A DNA stretch of 64,000 nucleotides from assembly GCF_001666755.1 (NCBI RefSeq), contig NZ_LZJC01000088.1:85481-149480 (forward strand). The letters run 5' to 3'. This document shows positions 46,252 to 55,363 of the stretch, piece after piece (position 1 is the first letter of the stretch; each line of letters opens with the position of its first letter). The position numbers and the translations under genes are program-made. The notes under the pieces are model-generated. The model was not told the DNA's origin. It saw only the letters and a list, made by a program, of their open reading frames with translations, and made no database searches. Source of the DNA: Mycobacterium sp. E1214 (GTDB lineage Bacteria; Actinomycetota; Actinomycetes; Mycobacteriales; Mycobacteriaceae).

Positions 46252-46647
46252 ATGAGAATCGCCAAACCTGGAACAGCCCTCGCCGCGGTCGCGGTAGCGC
46301 CCCTGCTGCTCGCGGGGTGCTCGGCGTCGCGTCCGGCGCCGGCCGCCGACGTGCCGAAAACAACCCCGTCGGTGTCGGTCACCGCGCCGCCGGTGCGTGG
46401 CGATCAGGTCACCATCGACAACTTCGCGTTCGCGCCAGAGACGGTGACCGTCAAGGCGGGCGCCACCGTCACCTGGACCAACCGCGACGAGGAACCGCAC
46501 ACCGTGGCCGCCAGCGACGGCACCTTCCACTCGCCCGGCATGGGAACCGGCGCGACGTTCACCCACACCTTCAGCAGCGCAGGCACTTTCGACTACGTCT
46601 GTTCGATCCACCCGATGATGCACGGCTCCGTGGTGGTGACGCCGTGA
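46252..46647 (+). CDS. cupredoxin (plastocyanin-like) lipoprotein
   Basis: A 131-residue exported blue-copper protein. The lipoprotein signal MRIAKPGTALAAVAVAPLLL is followed by AGC (Cys 23). A Ser/Pro linker precedes the cupredoxin fold, with type 1 copper ligands His83 (EEPHTV), Cys117, His120 and Met123 (YVCSIHPMM). It would carry electrons at the outer membrane face and is the natural redox partner of the adjacent Rieske protein, or a copper-handling protein. Its TGA overlaps the next ATG by one base. Confidence 0.9.
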   Translation: MRIAKPGTALAAVAVAPLLLAGCSASRPAPAADVPKTTPSVSVTAPPVRGDQVTIDNFAFAPETVTVKAGATVTWTNRDEEPHTVAASDGTFHSPGMGTGATFTHTFSSAGTFDYVCSIHPMMHGSVVVTP

Positions 46648-47561
46648 TGCCAATGAGCCGCCGCCAATTGCTGCGGCACACCGCCTGGTTCGGCGCCGCC
46701 GTCGGTTTCGCGGTCACCGGGGGCGAAGTCATCTCCCATGTCGCCGGGGCGGCCGCGGCCGGGCACGCGGATCAGCGACCGGCCCTGCGCTTCGCGCAGG
46801 TCAGCGACAGCCACATCGGGTTCACCGGCGCACCGAACCCCGACGTCTCCGGGACCTTCAGCCACGCGATCGACCGGATCAACACTCTCGGCTACACACC
46901 GGATTTCGTCATCCACACCGGCGACCTGACCCACCTGTCCAGCCCCGCGCAGTTCGACCAGGTGAAGCAGATGATGAGCTCCTTGAAGACGCCGCACGTG
47001 TTCACCGTGCCGGGCGAACACGACTCCGTCGACGACGCGGGGCAGAAGTACCGCGCCGCATTCGGTGCCGGGTCGACCGGTGACGGCTGGTACAGCTTCG
47101 ACATCGCGGGCGTGCACGTGATCGCCCTGGTCAACACGTTGAATATGCGCAAGCTAGGCCACCTGGGCGCCGATCAACTGGAATTCGTGCGCAAGGACGT
47201 CGCGCGGTTGTCCAGCGATACCCCGATCATCGTGTTCAGTCACATCCCGCTGTTCGCGATGTATCCCGAGTGGGGCTGGGGGACCGACGACGCCACCCAG
47301 GCGTTGAGCTACCTGCGCCGGTTCTCCTCGGTTACCTGCCTCAACGGCCATGTGCACCAACTCTTCTCGAAAACCGAGGGCAACGTGACGTTCTACAGCG
47401 GGACGACGACGGCCTACCCGTTGCCCCACCCGGGTGACGGTCCAGCGCCCAAGCCGGTGACGTTGCCGGCCGGCCGGCTGCGCGACGCGCTGGGCGTTCG
47501 CGAGGTCAGCTACACCAGCGGCGAGACCGTGCTGGCGCTGAAAGAACGGCCGCTGCAATGA
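46647..47561 (+). CDS. Tat-exported metallophosphoesterase
   Basis: A 304-residue calcineurin-like phosphoesterase. The N-terminus is a Tat signal (SRRQLLRHTAWFGAAVGFAV). Metal-ligand motifs appear in order: QVSDSHIGF, VIHTGDLTH, VPGEHDS, VFSHIPLF and LNGHVHQLF. The usual GNHD is replaced by GEHD, a conservative difference in the third motif. It probably acts on a phosphoester or nucleotide outside the membrane; the substrate is unknown. Folding before Tat export fits a metal enzyme. ATG 46647 overlaps the cupredoxin stop; ATGA links it to the next gene. Confidence 0.85.
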   Translation: MPMSRRQLLRHTAWFGAAVGFAVTGGEVISHVAGAAAAGHADQRPALRFAQVSDSHIGFTGAPNPDVSGTFSHAIDRINTLGYTPDFVIHTGDLTHLSSPAQFDQVKQMMSSLKTPHVFTVPGEHDSVDDAGQKYRAAFGAGSTGDGWYSFDIAGVHVIALVNTLNMRKLGHLGADQLEFVRKDVARLSSDTPIIVFSHIPLFAMYPEWGWGTDDATQALSYLRRFSSVTCLNGHVHQLFSKTEGNVTFYSGTTTAYPLPHPGDGPAPKPVTLPAGRLRDALGVREVSYTSGETVLALKERPLQ

Positions 47562-47941
47562 CGCCGGCGACCGCCCTGATCCGGTGCGGCTACGCCGCGT
47601 CGCTGGCGGCGGCCGCGTACAGCCACGCCTACTTGTACGTCCACGGCTACCAGCACGTCCCACACGTCGGAGCCGGATTCCTGGTGCAGGCCAGCCTGTC
47701 GTTCGCACTCGCGCTGTCGATCCTGCTGGGTGGCCCAGCGTGGCTGGGCTGGGCCGGCGCGGCGGTCGCCGGCGCCTCCCTGGCCGCCTTCGTTGCCTCG
47801 AGAACCGTTGGGCTGCTCGGCTTCTCCGAGCACGGCTGGGAACCGGCGCCGCACGCGGCGCTCAGCGTGGCCGCGGAGGCCGGCACCGTCGCGCTGTGGG
47901 CCGCCGTCCTTGTCGCGCGCCGCCGTCGAAGCGCGGCCTAG
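47558..47941 (+). CDS. small four-TM membrane protein
   Basis: A 127-residue hydrophobic protein with about four TM helices. TM1 is IRCGYAASLAAAAYSHAYLY; later segments include LVQASLSFALALSILLG and AALSVAAEAGTVALWAAVLV, ending in a basic RRRRSAA. Several His near TM1-TM2 (YSHAYLYVHGYQHVPHVG) could bind metal or haem. It is the last gene of the ECF-sigma operon, overlapping the phosphoesterase by ATGA. Its TAG shares bases with the stop of the convergent acyltransferase. Function is unknown. Confidence 0.75.
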   Translation: MTPATALIRCGYAASLAAAAYSHAYLYVHGYQHVPHVGAGFLVQASLSFALALSILLGGPAWLGWAGAAVAGASLAAFVASRTVGLLGFSEHGWEPAPHAALSVAAEAGTVALWAAVLVARRRRSAA

Positions 47942-49071
47942 GCGGGATCCGGGACGTCGGGAGCCCCGCGTTCGGCAACGACCTGGGCGCTGCTGGTGTC
48001 CAGCGGCTCGTCGGAGCTCGAGGCGACGGGGGCCGCCCACTTGCGCCGCAACCGGCGTTTCAAGGACATCGCCGGCTTCTCGATCAAGTACCAGCTCAGG
48101 GCGGCCACGGGCAACACCGCCGCCACCGAGACGAGAAAAAACAACGCCGGGTGCAGGCGCGCGACACCGCACACGGCGAGCAACTGCTGGACGGGGAAGG
48201 CGTAGATGTACAGGCCGTAGGACAGATCCGTGCGCAACCGCAACCGCGGGTTGTGGATCAGCGAGGCGGACACGATGACGGCGTAGGCCAGCGGCAGGGC
48301 GCCGACCACCCGGTAGTCCGGCAACTGACCGGCCGCCAGCACGATCACCACGCAGACCGCGACCAAGGACCACCGCGCCGGGATCACGTCCCGCCACTGG
48401 TACATGATGGCCCCCGAGGCGAACATGATCGCCGAGCGCACCGCCAGCTGGGGAATTGTCCACGTGCCGGGGAAAGTCAGCGGCGGGAGCAGCAACGCGC
48501 CGACCACGCCCACCGCCAGGATGGCGGGCGAAATCCAGCGCTTGTCCGCCAGTCCCGCGACGCCGATGGCGGCGACGACCAAGTAGCACAGCAACTCCCA
48601 GATCAGCGACCACATCGAGCCGTTCCACGCGGGTCCGCCGGGGACGTGGCTCAGCGTTCCGCTGATACCGGGCTGCAGGTAGGCGACCGCGGCGTTCTTC
48701 AGGACGTAGGAGATCGGCCCGCCGGAGGCGAGCAGCTTGCTGACCGAGCCGCCTTCGATCGCCACGCTGAGCGGCGCGAAGACGAAGGCGGTGAGGACCA
48801 GGCAGATGTAGAAACCGGGCAGGATGCGCAGGGCCCGGGCGGTCAGGTAGTCGCGCACGCGCGGATCGCACAGCCAGCTGCGGGTGATGAGGAAGCCGGA
48901 GATGGCGAAGAATCCGTCGACGCCGACCGAGAAGAAGAGCTCCAAGATCGGTTTCGGCACCTGGTGGCCGGTGGCGGGCCACGAGTGGAACAGCATCACC
49001 TCGGCGGCGAGCGCCAACCGAAACGCGTTGAACGCGTTGTTCCGTGGATCGAAAACCTGCTCAAGCTTCAT
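47938..49071 (-). CDS. acyltransferase 3 (OafA/NodX-like) membrane protein, copy 1
   Basis: A 377-residue membrane O-acyltransferase with about 10 TM helices. The catalytic His region is LALAAEVMLFHSWPATGHQ, followed by the family RALRILPGFY and GVDGFFAISGFLI. It would O-acylate a surface sugar using a cytosolic acyl donor. It begins ATG 49071 after GGCGGAGG, with a TAGCAT -10 (complement of 49112-49117). It is a close paralogue of the next gene. Both lie downstream of rmlC and rmlB, so a rhamnose-containing glycan or glycolipid is a plausible target. Confidence 0.87.
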   Translation of the reverse strand: MKLEQVFDPRNNAFNAFRLALAAEVMLFHSWPATGHQVPKPILELFFSVGVDGFFAISGFLITRSWLCDPRVRDYLTARALRILPGFYICLVLTAFVFAPLSVAIEGGSVSKLLASGGPISYVLKNAAVAYLQPGISGTLSHVPGGPAWNGSMWSLIWELLCYLVVAAIGVAGLADKRWISPAILAVGVVGALLLPPLTFPGTWTIPQLAVRSAIMFASGAIMYQWRDVIPARWSLVAVCVVIVLAAGQLPDYRVVGALPLAYAVIVSASLIHNPRLRLRTDLSYGLYIYAFPVQQLLAVCGVARLHPALFFLVSVAAVLPVAALSWYLIEKPAMSLKRRLRRKWAAPVASSSDEPLDTSSAQVVAERGAPDVPDPA

Positions 49072-49168
49072 TCAGCCTCCGCCCCGTCCGGCACCCCCGT
49101 GCTCCCGCGTCATGCTATCGGGTACGGGCCGCTGCGCGGGGCGGCTTGATCAGGTGGCGTCCACCAAT

Positions 49169-50293
49169 TCAGGTGGCGCCCGTAACTTCCGGCGGGCGCG
49201 CCACCGCAGGCGGGTCCTGGGTGCTCAGCGGGTGACCCTTGAAACGCTTCTTCAACGACCTGGCGGGCTTCTCGACGAGGAACCAGCTCGCCGCGGCCAG
49301 CGGTGCCGTCACCGCCGCCACCACGCCGCTGAACAGCAACGGGCTCAGGGCGACCAACCCGCAGACGGCCAGGATTTGCTGGACCGGGTAGGCGTAGATG
49401 TACATGCCGTAGGACAAATCGGTACGCAGCCACAGTCGCCGGTTGCGCACCAGCGATCCAGAGACCACGACGGCGTAGGCGAGGGGGAGGGCGCCGACCA
49501 CGCGGTAGTCGGGCAGCTGGCCGGCGGCGACGACGATGACCACGCTCACCGCCACCAGCCACCAGCGCGCGGGGATCACGTCGCGCCACTGATACAGCAG
49601 CGCCCCGGCCGCGAACATGACGGCCGAGCGGCACGCCAGGAAGAACAGCGCCGTCCGCACGTCCCCCTCCTGGTGGTGCAGCACGTCGGGGAACTTGATG
49701 CCCGGCAGCGTCGCCGCCCCGAGCGCCGCCGCGACCATGATCGCCGGGGACACCCAGCGGCGGTTGGCGAGCCCGGCCACCCCGATCAGCGCGACGACCA
49801 GGTAGCACATGACTTCCCAGATCAGCGACCACAGCGACGCGTTCCAGATTCCCGCGTTGGGGATACCGTGCGGCGTGCCACCGACATCGGGCTTGAGCCA
49901 GGCGACCGCGGCGTTCTCCGCGACGTATTCGAGCGGCGCCCCGGATAGGACGAGCTTGAGAGCGGAGCCGCCCTGGATCGCGACGCTGAGCGGCGCGAAG
50001 ACGAAGGCGGTGACGATCATGCAGACGTAGAAGCCCGGCAGGATGCGCAGGGCGCGGGCGGCCAGGTATTCCCGCAGGCGCGGGTTGCTCAGCCAGCTCG
50101 CGGTGATCAGGAAACCGGAGATCGCGAAGAAGCCGTCCACCCCGCCGCACAGCAGCAGTTGCAACACCGTCCGCACATTCGGGAGGTGGCCGTGAATAGG
50201 GTAGGTGTGCCAGAAGACAACCTCGCCGGCCAGGGCAAGCCGCCACGCGTTCAACGCATTGTTGCGCGGATCGAACACCTGCCCGAGCTTCAT
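49169..50293 (-). CDS. acyltransferase 3 (OafA/NodX-like) membrane protein, copy 2
   Basis: A 374-residue paralogue of the gene at 47938, starting MKLGQVFDPRNNALNAWRLA. It has the His region LALAGEVVFWHTYPIHGH, then GVDGFFAISGFLI and RALRILPGFYVC, and ends EKPARSLKKRFKG. Long identical stretches with copy 1 (for example VIPARW, AAGQLPDYRVVGALPLAYAV) show a fairly recent tandem duplication. ATG 50293 follows GGGGGAGG. A TAAGAT -10 lies about 40 bp upstream (complement of 50333-50338). Confidence 0.87.
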   Translation of the reverse strand: MKLGQVFDPRNNALNAWRLALAGEVVFWHTYPIHGHLPNVRTVLQLLLCGGVDGFFAISGFLITASWLSNPRLREYLAARALRILPGFYVCMIVTAFVFAPLSVAIQGGSALKLVLSGAPLEYVAENAAVAWLKPDVGGTPHGIPNAGIWNASLWSLIWEVMCYLVVALIGVAGLANRRWVSPAIMVAAALGAATLPGIKFPDVLHHQEGDVRTALFFLACRSAVMFAAGALLYQWRDVIPARWWLVAVSVVIVVAAGQLPDYRVVGALPLAYAVVVSGSLVRNRRLWLRTDLSYGMYIYAYPVQQILAVCGLVALSPLLFSGVVAAVTAPLAAASWFLVEKPARSLKKRFKGHPLSTQDPPAVARPPEVTGAT

Positions 50294-50490
50294 CGCCTCC
50301 CCCGTCAGTGCGCAGGGCTCGTTATCGGCGTCATCTTATAGTCACCGTGAGCCAAAGAGGGCGAGTTTACGGTAACCGAGCGATCGTCGAGGCGTAAATA
50401 GCCGGAGTGGACCCCTCGCCCGTCGTTTCGCGCCGCGCGTTCGCTGTCGCGGAGGCGGCACCGGCCCCAACCGTTGCGGGATCGCGTCTT
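50294..50490 (-). promoter_or_regulatory. promoter region of acyltransferase copy 2
   Basis: A 197-bp interval with no gene. It contains the -10 candidate TAAGAT on the minus strand (50338-50333) and ACGGT/ACCGT half-sites around 50343 and 50371 that could be operator-like. No clear terminator for rmlC was found. Confidence 0.35.
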
Positions 50491-51096
50491 TCAGGCGCGC
50501 AGGCCGTCGATGAAGGCCCGGGTGTCCTCCCAGCTGGGAAGCAGCCCCGAGGACCGCACGTCGTCGAAACTCGGTGCCGCCGCGTCGCGCTCCGACAACG
50601 TCGGCGGTGCGCCGTCGACCAGCGGCCACTCGATCGCCAGCGCCGGGTCGGTGGCGCGGATGGTGTGCTCGCGACCCGGGTTGTATTCCGCCGAGCACAA
50701 ATAGACGACTGTTGAATTGTCTTGCAGGGCAAGGAAGCCGTGCGCCAGGCCCTCGGACAGGTAAATCGTCCTGCGGTCGGTGTCGTCGAGCAGCACCGAG
50801 TCCCACTGACCGAACGTCGGTGAGCCCTCGCGGATGTCGACCACCACGTCGAACACCGACCCGCTCACGCAGGTCACGTATTTGGCTTGGCTGGGTGGCA
50901 GCTGTGCGAAATGCAGGCCGCGCAGCACGCCCGCCGACGACACCGAGCAATTGGCCTGCTTGACGTCCAGGCTGTGGCCGGCGAACGAGCTGAAACCCTT
51001 GTCGGTGAGCCACTCGAAGAACTGCCCGCGCGAATCGCCGTGGATGGTCGGGGTGATCTCCCAGGCGCCGGGGACCTTCAATTCGCGTGCTTTCAC
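50491..51096 (-). CDS. rmlC: dTDP-4-dehydrorhamnose 3,5-epimerase
   Basis: A 201-residue RmlC cupin (M. tuberculosis 202 aa). It contains IHGDSRGQFFEWL, the substrate-binding VLRGLHFAQLPPSQAKYVTC with the catalytic His, and the YLSEGLAHGFLALQDNSTVV signature with the Tyr downstream. It makes dTDP-4-keto-L-rhamnose for the arabinogalactan linker, an essential cell-wall step. GTG 51096 starts one base after the rmlB stop. Confidence 0.96.
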   Translation of the reverse strand: MKARELKVPGAWEITPTIHGDSRGQFFEWLTDKGFSSFAGHSLDVKQANCSVSSAGVLRGLHFAQLPPSQAKYVTCVSGSVFDVVVDIREGSPTFGQWDSVLLDDTDRRTIYLSEGLAHGFLALQDNSTVVYLCSAEYNPGREHTIRATDPALAIEWPLVDGAPPTLSERDAAAPSFDDVRSSGLLPSWEDTRAFIDGLRA

Positions 51097-51097
51097 G

Positions 51098-52120
<1,023 letters not shown>

Positions 52121-52987
52121 TCAGGCGTGGGGGGTTAACCCGAGCGGTCCCGCCAATTCACCCAACCCCGCCAGCATGGCCTGCTCGTCGCCGGCGCCCA
52201 ACACCTGGATCGCCACGTGATCGGCGCCCGCCTCCAGGTGTTCGTTCAGCCGCCGCGCGATCTCCTCGGGGGTGCCGTAGGCCACCACCGCGTCGATCAG
52301 CCGGTCGCTGCCGGGCTTGCGCACGTCGGCCTCGGTGAATCCCAGGCGCAGCCAGTTGTGCACGTAATTGCTCAGCCCGAGATAGAAGTCCACGGTCTTG
52401 CGGCCGATCGCGCGCGCCTCATCGGCGTCGGTGGTCAGGACAACCTTGTGCTCCGGCGCCAAAAACACTGTCCCGCCCAGCAACTCGCGCGCCTTGGCGG
52501 TGTGTTCGGGCGTGGTCAGGTACGGGTGCGCGCCCGCGCTGCGCTCGGCCGCCAGGCGCAGCACCCGCGGCCCCAGCGCGGCGAGGACCCGGCGGCTCGT
52601 CGGCACCACCGCAGCGTCGAGCGCGTCGAGGTAGTTGACCAGCGCGTCGTAGGGCTTGACGTACTCCTGCGTGTGCTCGGGGTGGCCCACGCCGACGCCC
52701 AGCACGAACCTGCCCGGATGGGCGGCCTCGATACGCTGGAAGGACGCGGCGACGGTCGGCGCCGGCGCGTTCCAGACGTTGACGATCCCGGTGGCCAGCT
52801 GCAGCGACGTCGTCTGCGCCAGGGCGGGTTCCACCCACGCCAGCTCGGCGTCCGGCGAGGCGCCGGCCCAGGCGGCCCCGTAGCCCAGCGCCTCGATGCC
52901 CGCGGCCAGTTCCGGGGTCAGCGATCGGTTGGGCAGCCACACGCCATAACGGCCCAGCTCCGGCTTCAGCCCCGCTACCTCGGTCAT
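52121..52987 (-). CDS. LLM-class F420-dependent oxidoreductase, tandem copy A
   Basis: A 288-residue luciferase-like oxidoreductase. It has the N-terminal GRYGVWLPNRSLTPELAAGI, LATGIVNVWNAPAPTVAASF, the cofactor-site motif RFVLGVGVGHPEHTQ and GAHPYLTTPEHTAKARELLG. It corresponds to the Rv3463 neighbourhood of M. tuberculosis, upstream of rmlB. Substrate is unknown. It and the next gene share most motifs. Confidence 0.83.
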   Translation of the reverse strand: MTEVAGLKPELGRYGVWLPNRSLTPELAAGIEALGYGAAWAGASPDAELAWVEPALAQTTSLQLATGIVNVWNAPAPTVAASFQRIEAAHPGRFVLGVGVGHPEHTQEYVKPYDALVNYLDALDAAVVPTSRRVLAALGPRVLRLAAERSAGAHPYLTTPEHTAKARELLGGTVFLAPEHKVVLTTDADEARAIGRKTVDFYLGLSNYVHNWLRLGFTEADVRKPGSDRLIDAVVAYGTPEEIARRLNEHLEAGADHVAIQVLGAGDEQAMLAGLGELAGPLGLTPHA

Positions 52988-53012
52988 CGGCGTCCCTCCC
53001 CGTCCGTTCGGC

Positions 53013-53864
53013 TCAGCGCTGCGTCAGCCCGAGCGGCCCCGCCAGCTCGGTCAGGGCCGGCACCAGGTTGTCATCTTTCGTCAACACCTGCACGGGCACG
53101 TGGTCGGCGCCGGCCGTGAGGTGCTCGGTCAGCCGCGCCGCGATCGCGTCGGGCGTGCCGTAGGCGACCACCGCGTCGACCAGGCGATCGCTGCCCGGTC
53201 GGGTGACCTCATCCTCGGAGAAGCCGAGCCGCTTCCAGCTGTTGCGGTAATTGGCCAGGTTGAAATACACGTCGAGGGCTTTGCGGCCCACCGCGCGGGC
53301 CTTCTCCGCGTCCGTGGTGAGCACCACCTTGTGCTCCGGCGCCAGGAAGGCGTCCGCGCCGATCAACTCGCGGGCCCGCGCGGTGTGCTCCGGCGTGGTC
53401 AGGTATGGGTGCGCGCCGGCCGCGCGCTGCGCGGACAGCGTCAGCACCCGCGGCCCCAGCGCGGCCACCACCCGGCGGTGCGGGGGGACGCCGTGCGCGT
53501 CGAGCTGGTCCAGGTAGTCGGTCAGCGCGTCGTAGGGCTTCCGGTACTCGGTGTGGGCCTCGGGATGCCCCACCCCGATGCCGAGCAGGAAGCGGCCCGG
53601 ATATGCCCGGTCGATGCGGTGGAACGACTCGGCCACCGGCGCCGCGGGCGCGGTCCAGATGTTGACGATGCCGGTGGCCACCTGCAGGGTGCTCGTCGCC
53701 GCCAGCAGCGGCTCCACCCAGGCCAGCTCGGCGGGCGGCGACCCGCCCACCCAGACGGCCCCGTATCCCAGGGACTCGATCGCCTGCGCCTGTTCGGGCG
53801 AGACGCCGCGCCCGAACACGCCGAATCGGCCGAGATCTGGCTTGCTGGTCTGAGCATCGGTCAT
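53013..53864 (-). CDS. LLM-class F420-dependent oxidoreductase, tandem copy B
   Basis: A 283-residue paralogue of the preceding gene, starting MTDAQTSKPDLGRFGVFGRG at ATG 53864. It has LQVATGIVNIWTAPAAPVAE, RFLLGIGVGHPEAHTEYRKP and GAHPYLTTPEHTARARELIG. The longer open frame upstream runs antiparallel over the kinase and is a shadow. It is 25 bp upstream of copy A, in one transcript. Confidence 0.83.
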   Translation of the reverse strand: MTDAQTSKPDLGRFGVFGRGVSPEQAQAIESLGYGAVWVGGSPPAELAWVEPLLAATSTLQVATGIVNIWTAPAAPVAESFHRIDRAYPGRFLLGIGVGHPEAHTEYRKPYDALTDYLDQLDAHGVPPHRRVVAALGPRVLTLSAQRAAGAHPYLTTPEHTARARELIGADAFLAPEHKVVLTTDAEKARAVGRKALDVYFNLANYRNSWKRLGFSEDEVTRPGSDRLVDAVVAYGTPDAIAARLTEHLTAGADHVPVQVLTKDDNLVPALTELAGPLGLTQR

Positions 53865-53893
53865 GGTCGTTCCCAACCGCGGCCCCACGACTG

Positions 53894-55363
53894 CTATTCC
53901 GGCTGCTCGACGTCCACCGCGGGGGGCAGCTCCAGGGGGAGCAAGACGATGAACCGAGTGTCGCCCGGCTCGGATTCCACCCGCAGGTCCCCGCGGTGCT
54001 TCTTCACGACGATGTTCCAGGCCAGATCGAGGCCCAGCCCGGTGCCCTCGCCGAACGGTTTGGTGGTGAAGAACGGCTCGAAGATGTGTTCGCGCACGCC
54101 GTCCGGGATGCCGGGGCCGGTGTCGCAGATCTCGACGCGGGCCATGTTTTCGCCCTCCCGGCAGGTGCGGATGGTCAGCGTGCCGCCGGTGTCGCGCATC
54201 GCGGCGACGGCGTTGTCGATGATGTTGGTCCACACCTGGTTGAGGTCACCCGGGTAGCAGGGGATCTCGGGAAGCGACTTGTCCAGTTCCTTCACCACGG
54301 TGATGTTGGCGCCCGGTCCGAGCCGGTCGGCGAACATCGACAGCGTGCTGCGCAGCAACTCGTGCACGTTGGCCACCTGGAACGGCGCCCGGTCCATCTG
54401 CGAATACTGCTTGGCGTCGGCGACCAGCGCCGAAATGCGTTTGCTCGCCTCGAGAACCTGATTCATCAGCAGCTCGCTCTCGATGGTGTAGTTGATCCAT
54501 CGGATCGCCTCCTCCAACGATGTGGACGCGAGTTCCTCGCTGACCGTGGAAATCCGCTCCAACCACGCGGTGTCGATGCCGCCTTCGACGAAGGTCGGCG
54601 CGATGTCCCAGCCGCCCTCGATGCCGTGGTCTTCCAGCCACTCGCCGACGGCATCCTCGCGATCGGCGGTCTCCAGGGCGCTCAGGTGCTCCGAGGCCGA
54701 CTTCGCAACCTGCTCGGCGACCCCCTGCTGCAGGCGGACCAGCGCGCTGAGCGCTTCGGGGCTGACGGTGCCGTCGGCGAGCTTCGCCAGCTTGCCCCGC
54801 ATCCCCGCGACCCGGCCGCGCAGATCGGCCGCCGCCCGGGCGATGGCCGCCGCGGGGTTGTTCAGCTGATGAGTCAGGCCGGCCGACAACCGTCCCAGCG
54901 CCAGCAGCTTCTCCCGGTTGTCGATAATGCGCCGGGTCCGGTCGGTGCCCACCGCGATGCCGTCGAGCAGGTGCACGGCCATCGGGAACTGGTCGCGCAT
55001 GAACTGGGCGAACACCGGCGCGTCCATGACGAAGAACCGCGACGGTTTCGTCACGTGCACCGAGGCGTCGTAGCTCTTCTGGTTGCCACCGGTGAACGCC
55101 CGCCAGGCGCCGGCGTACACGCCGCGCTGCGAGGTGCGGTTGGTCTCGATGTCCTGGCCGCCGGAGAGCTTAGACATCGTCAGCTCGCCCTCGATCAGGA
55201 CGTAGAAGCAGGTCGCGGGTTCACCCTCGACGCAGATCGGCCCTGGCTCGTAGTTCGCGATGTGCCCGCTGCTGCACAGCGTCGCCAGCTGCTCGTCGTT
55301 GAGCGCCTCGAACAGGAAGAGGGTGCGCAGCTCGTCGGGCTGGCAGGGCGTCTTCGTGGTCAC
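53894..55363 (-). CDS. histidine kinase with N-terminal cyclic-nucleotide-binding domain
   Basis: A 489-residue cytosolic kinase with no TM segment. Residues 10-130 form a CRP-like cNMP-binding domain (LFEALNDEQLATLCSSG, CFYVLIEGELTMSK). The phospho-acceptor His165 is in LGRLSAGLTHQLNNPAA. The HATPase domain has the N-box IIDNAVAAMRDTGG, G1 CDTGPGIPDGV and G2 FGEGTGLGLDLAW. It overlaps the upstream response-regulator/flavoprotein gene by 4 bp, so they form a two-component pair sensing ligand or redox state. Confidence 0.88.
   Translation of the reverse strand: MTTKTPCQPDELRTLFLFEALNDEQLATLCSSGHIANYEPGPICVEGEPATCFYVLIEGELTMSKLSGGQDIETNRTSQRGVYAGAWRAFTGGNQKSYDASVHVTKPSRFFVMDAPVFAQFMRDQFPMAVHLLDGIAVGTDRTRRIIDNREKLLALGRLSAGLTHQLNNPAAAIARAAADLRGRVAGMRGKLAKLADGTVSPEALSALVRLQQGVAEQVAKSASEHLSALETADREDAVGEWLEDHGIEGGWDIAPTFVEGGIDTAWLERISTVSEELASTSLEEAIRWINYTIESELLMNQVLEASKRISALVADAKQYSQMDRAPFQVANVHELLRSTLSMFADRLGPGANITVVKELDKSLPEIPCYPGDLNQVWTNIIDNAVAAMRDTGGTLTIRTCREGENMARVEICDTGPGIPDGVREHIFEPFFTTKPFGEGTGLGLDLAWNIVVKKHRGDLRVESEPGDTRFIVLLPLELPPAVDVEQPE

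Noticed and set aside
46317..46646. Upstream extension of the phosphoesterase frame through the cupredoxin gene
   Set aside because: It overlaps the cupredoxin in another frame; the Tat signal starts right after ATG 46647.
47584..49149. 521-residue plus-strand frame over the acyltransferase
   Set aside because: Shadow of a strongly supported minus-strand membrane protein; low-complexity sequence.
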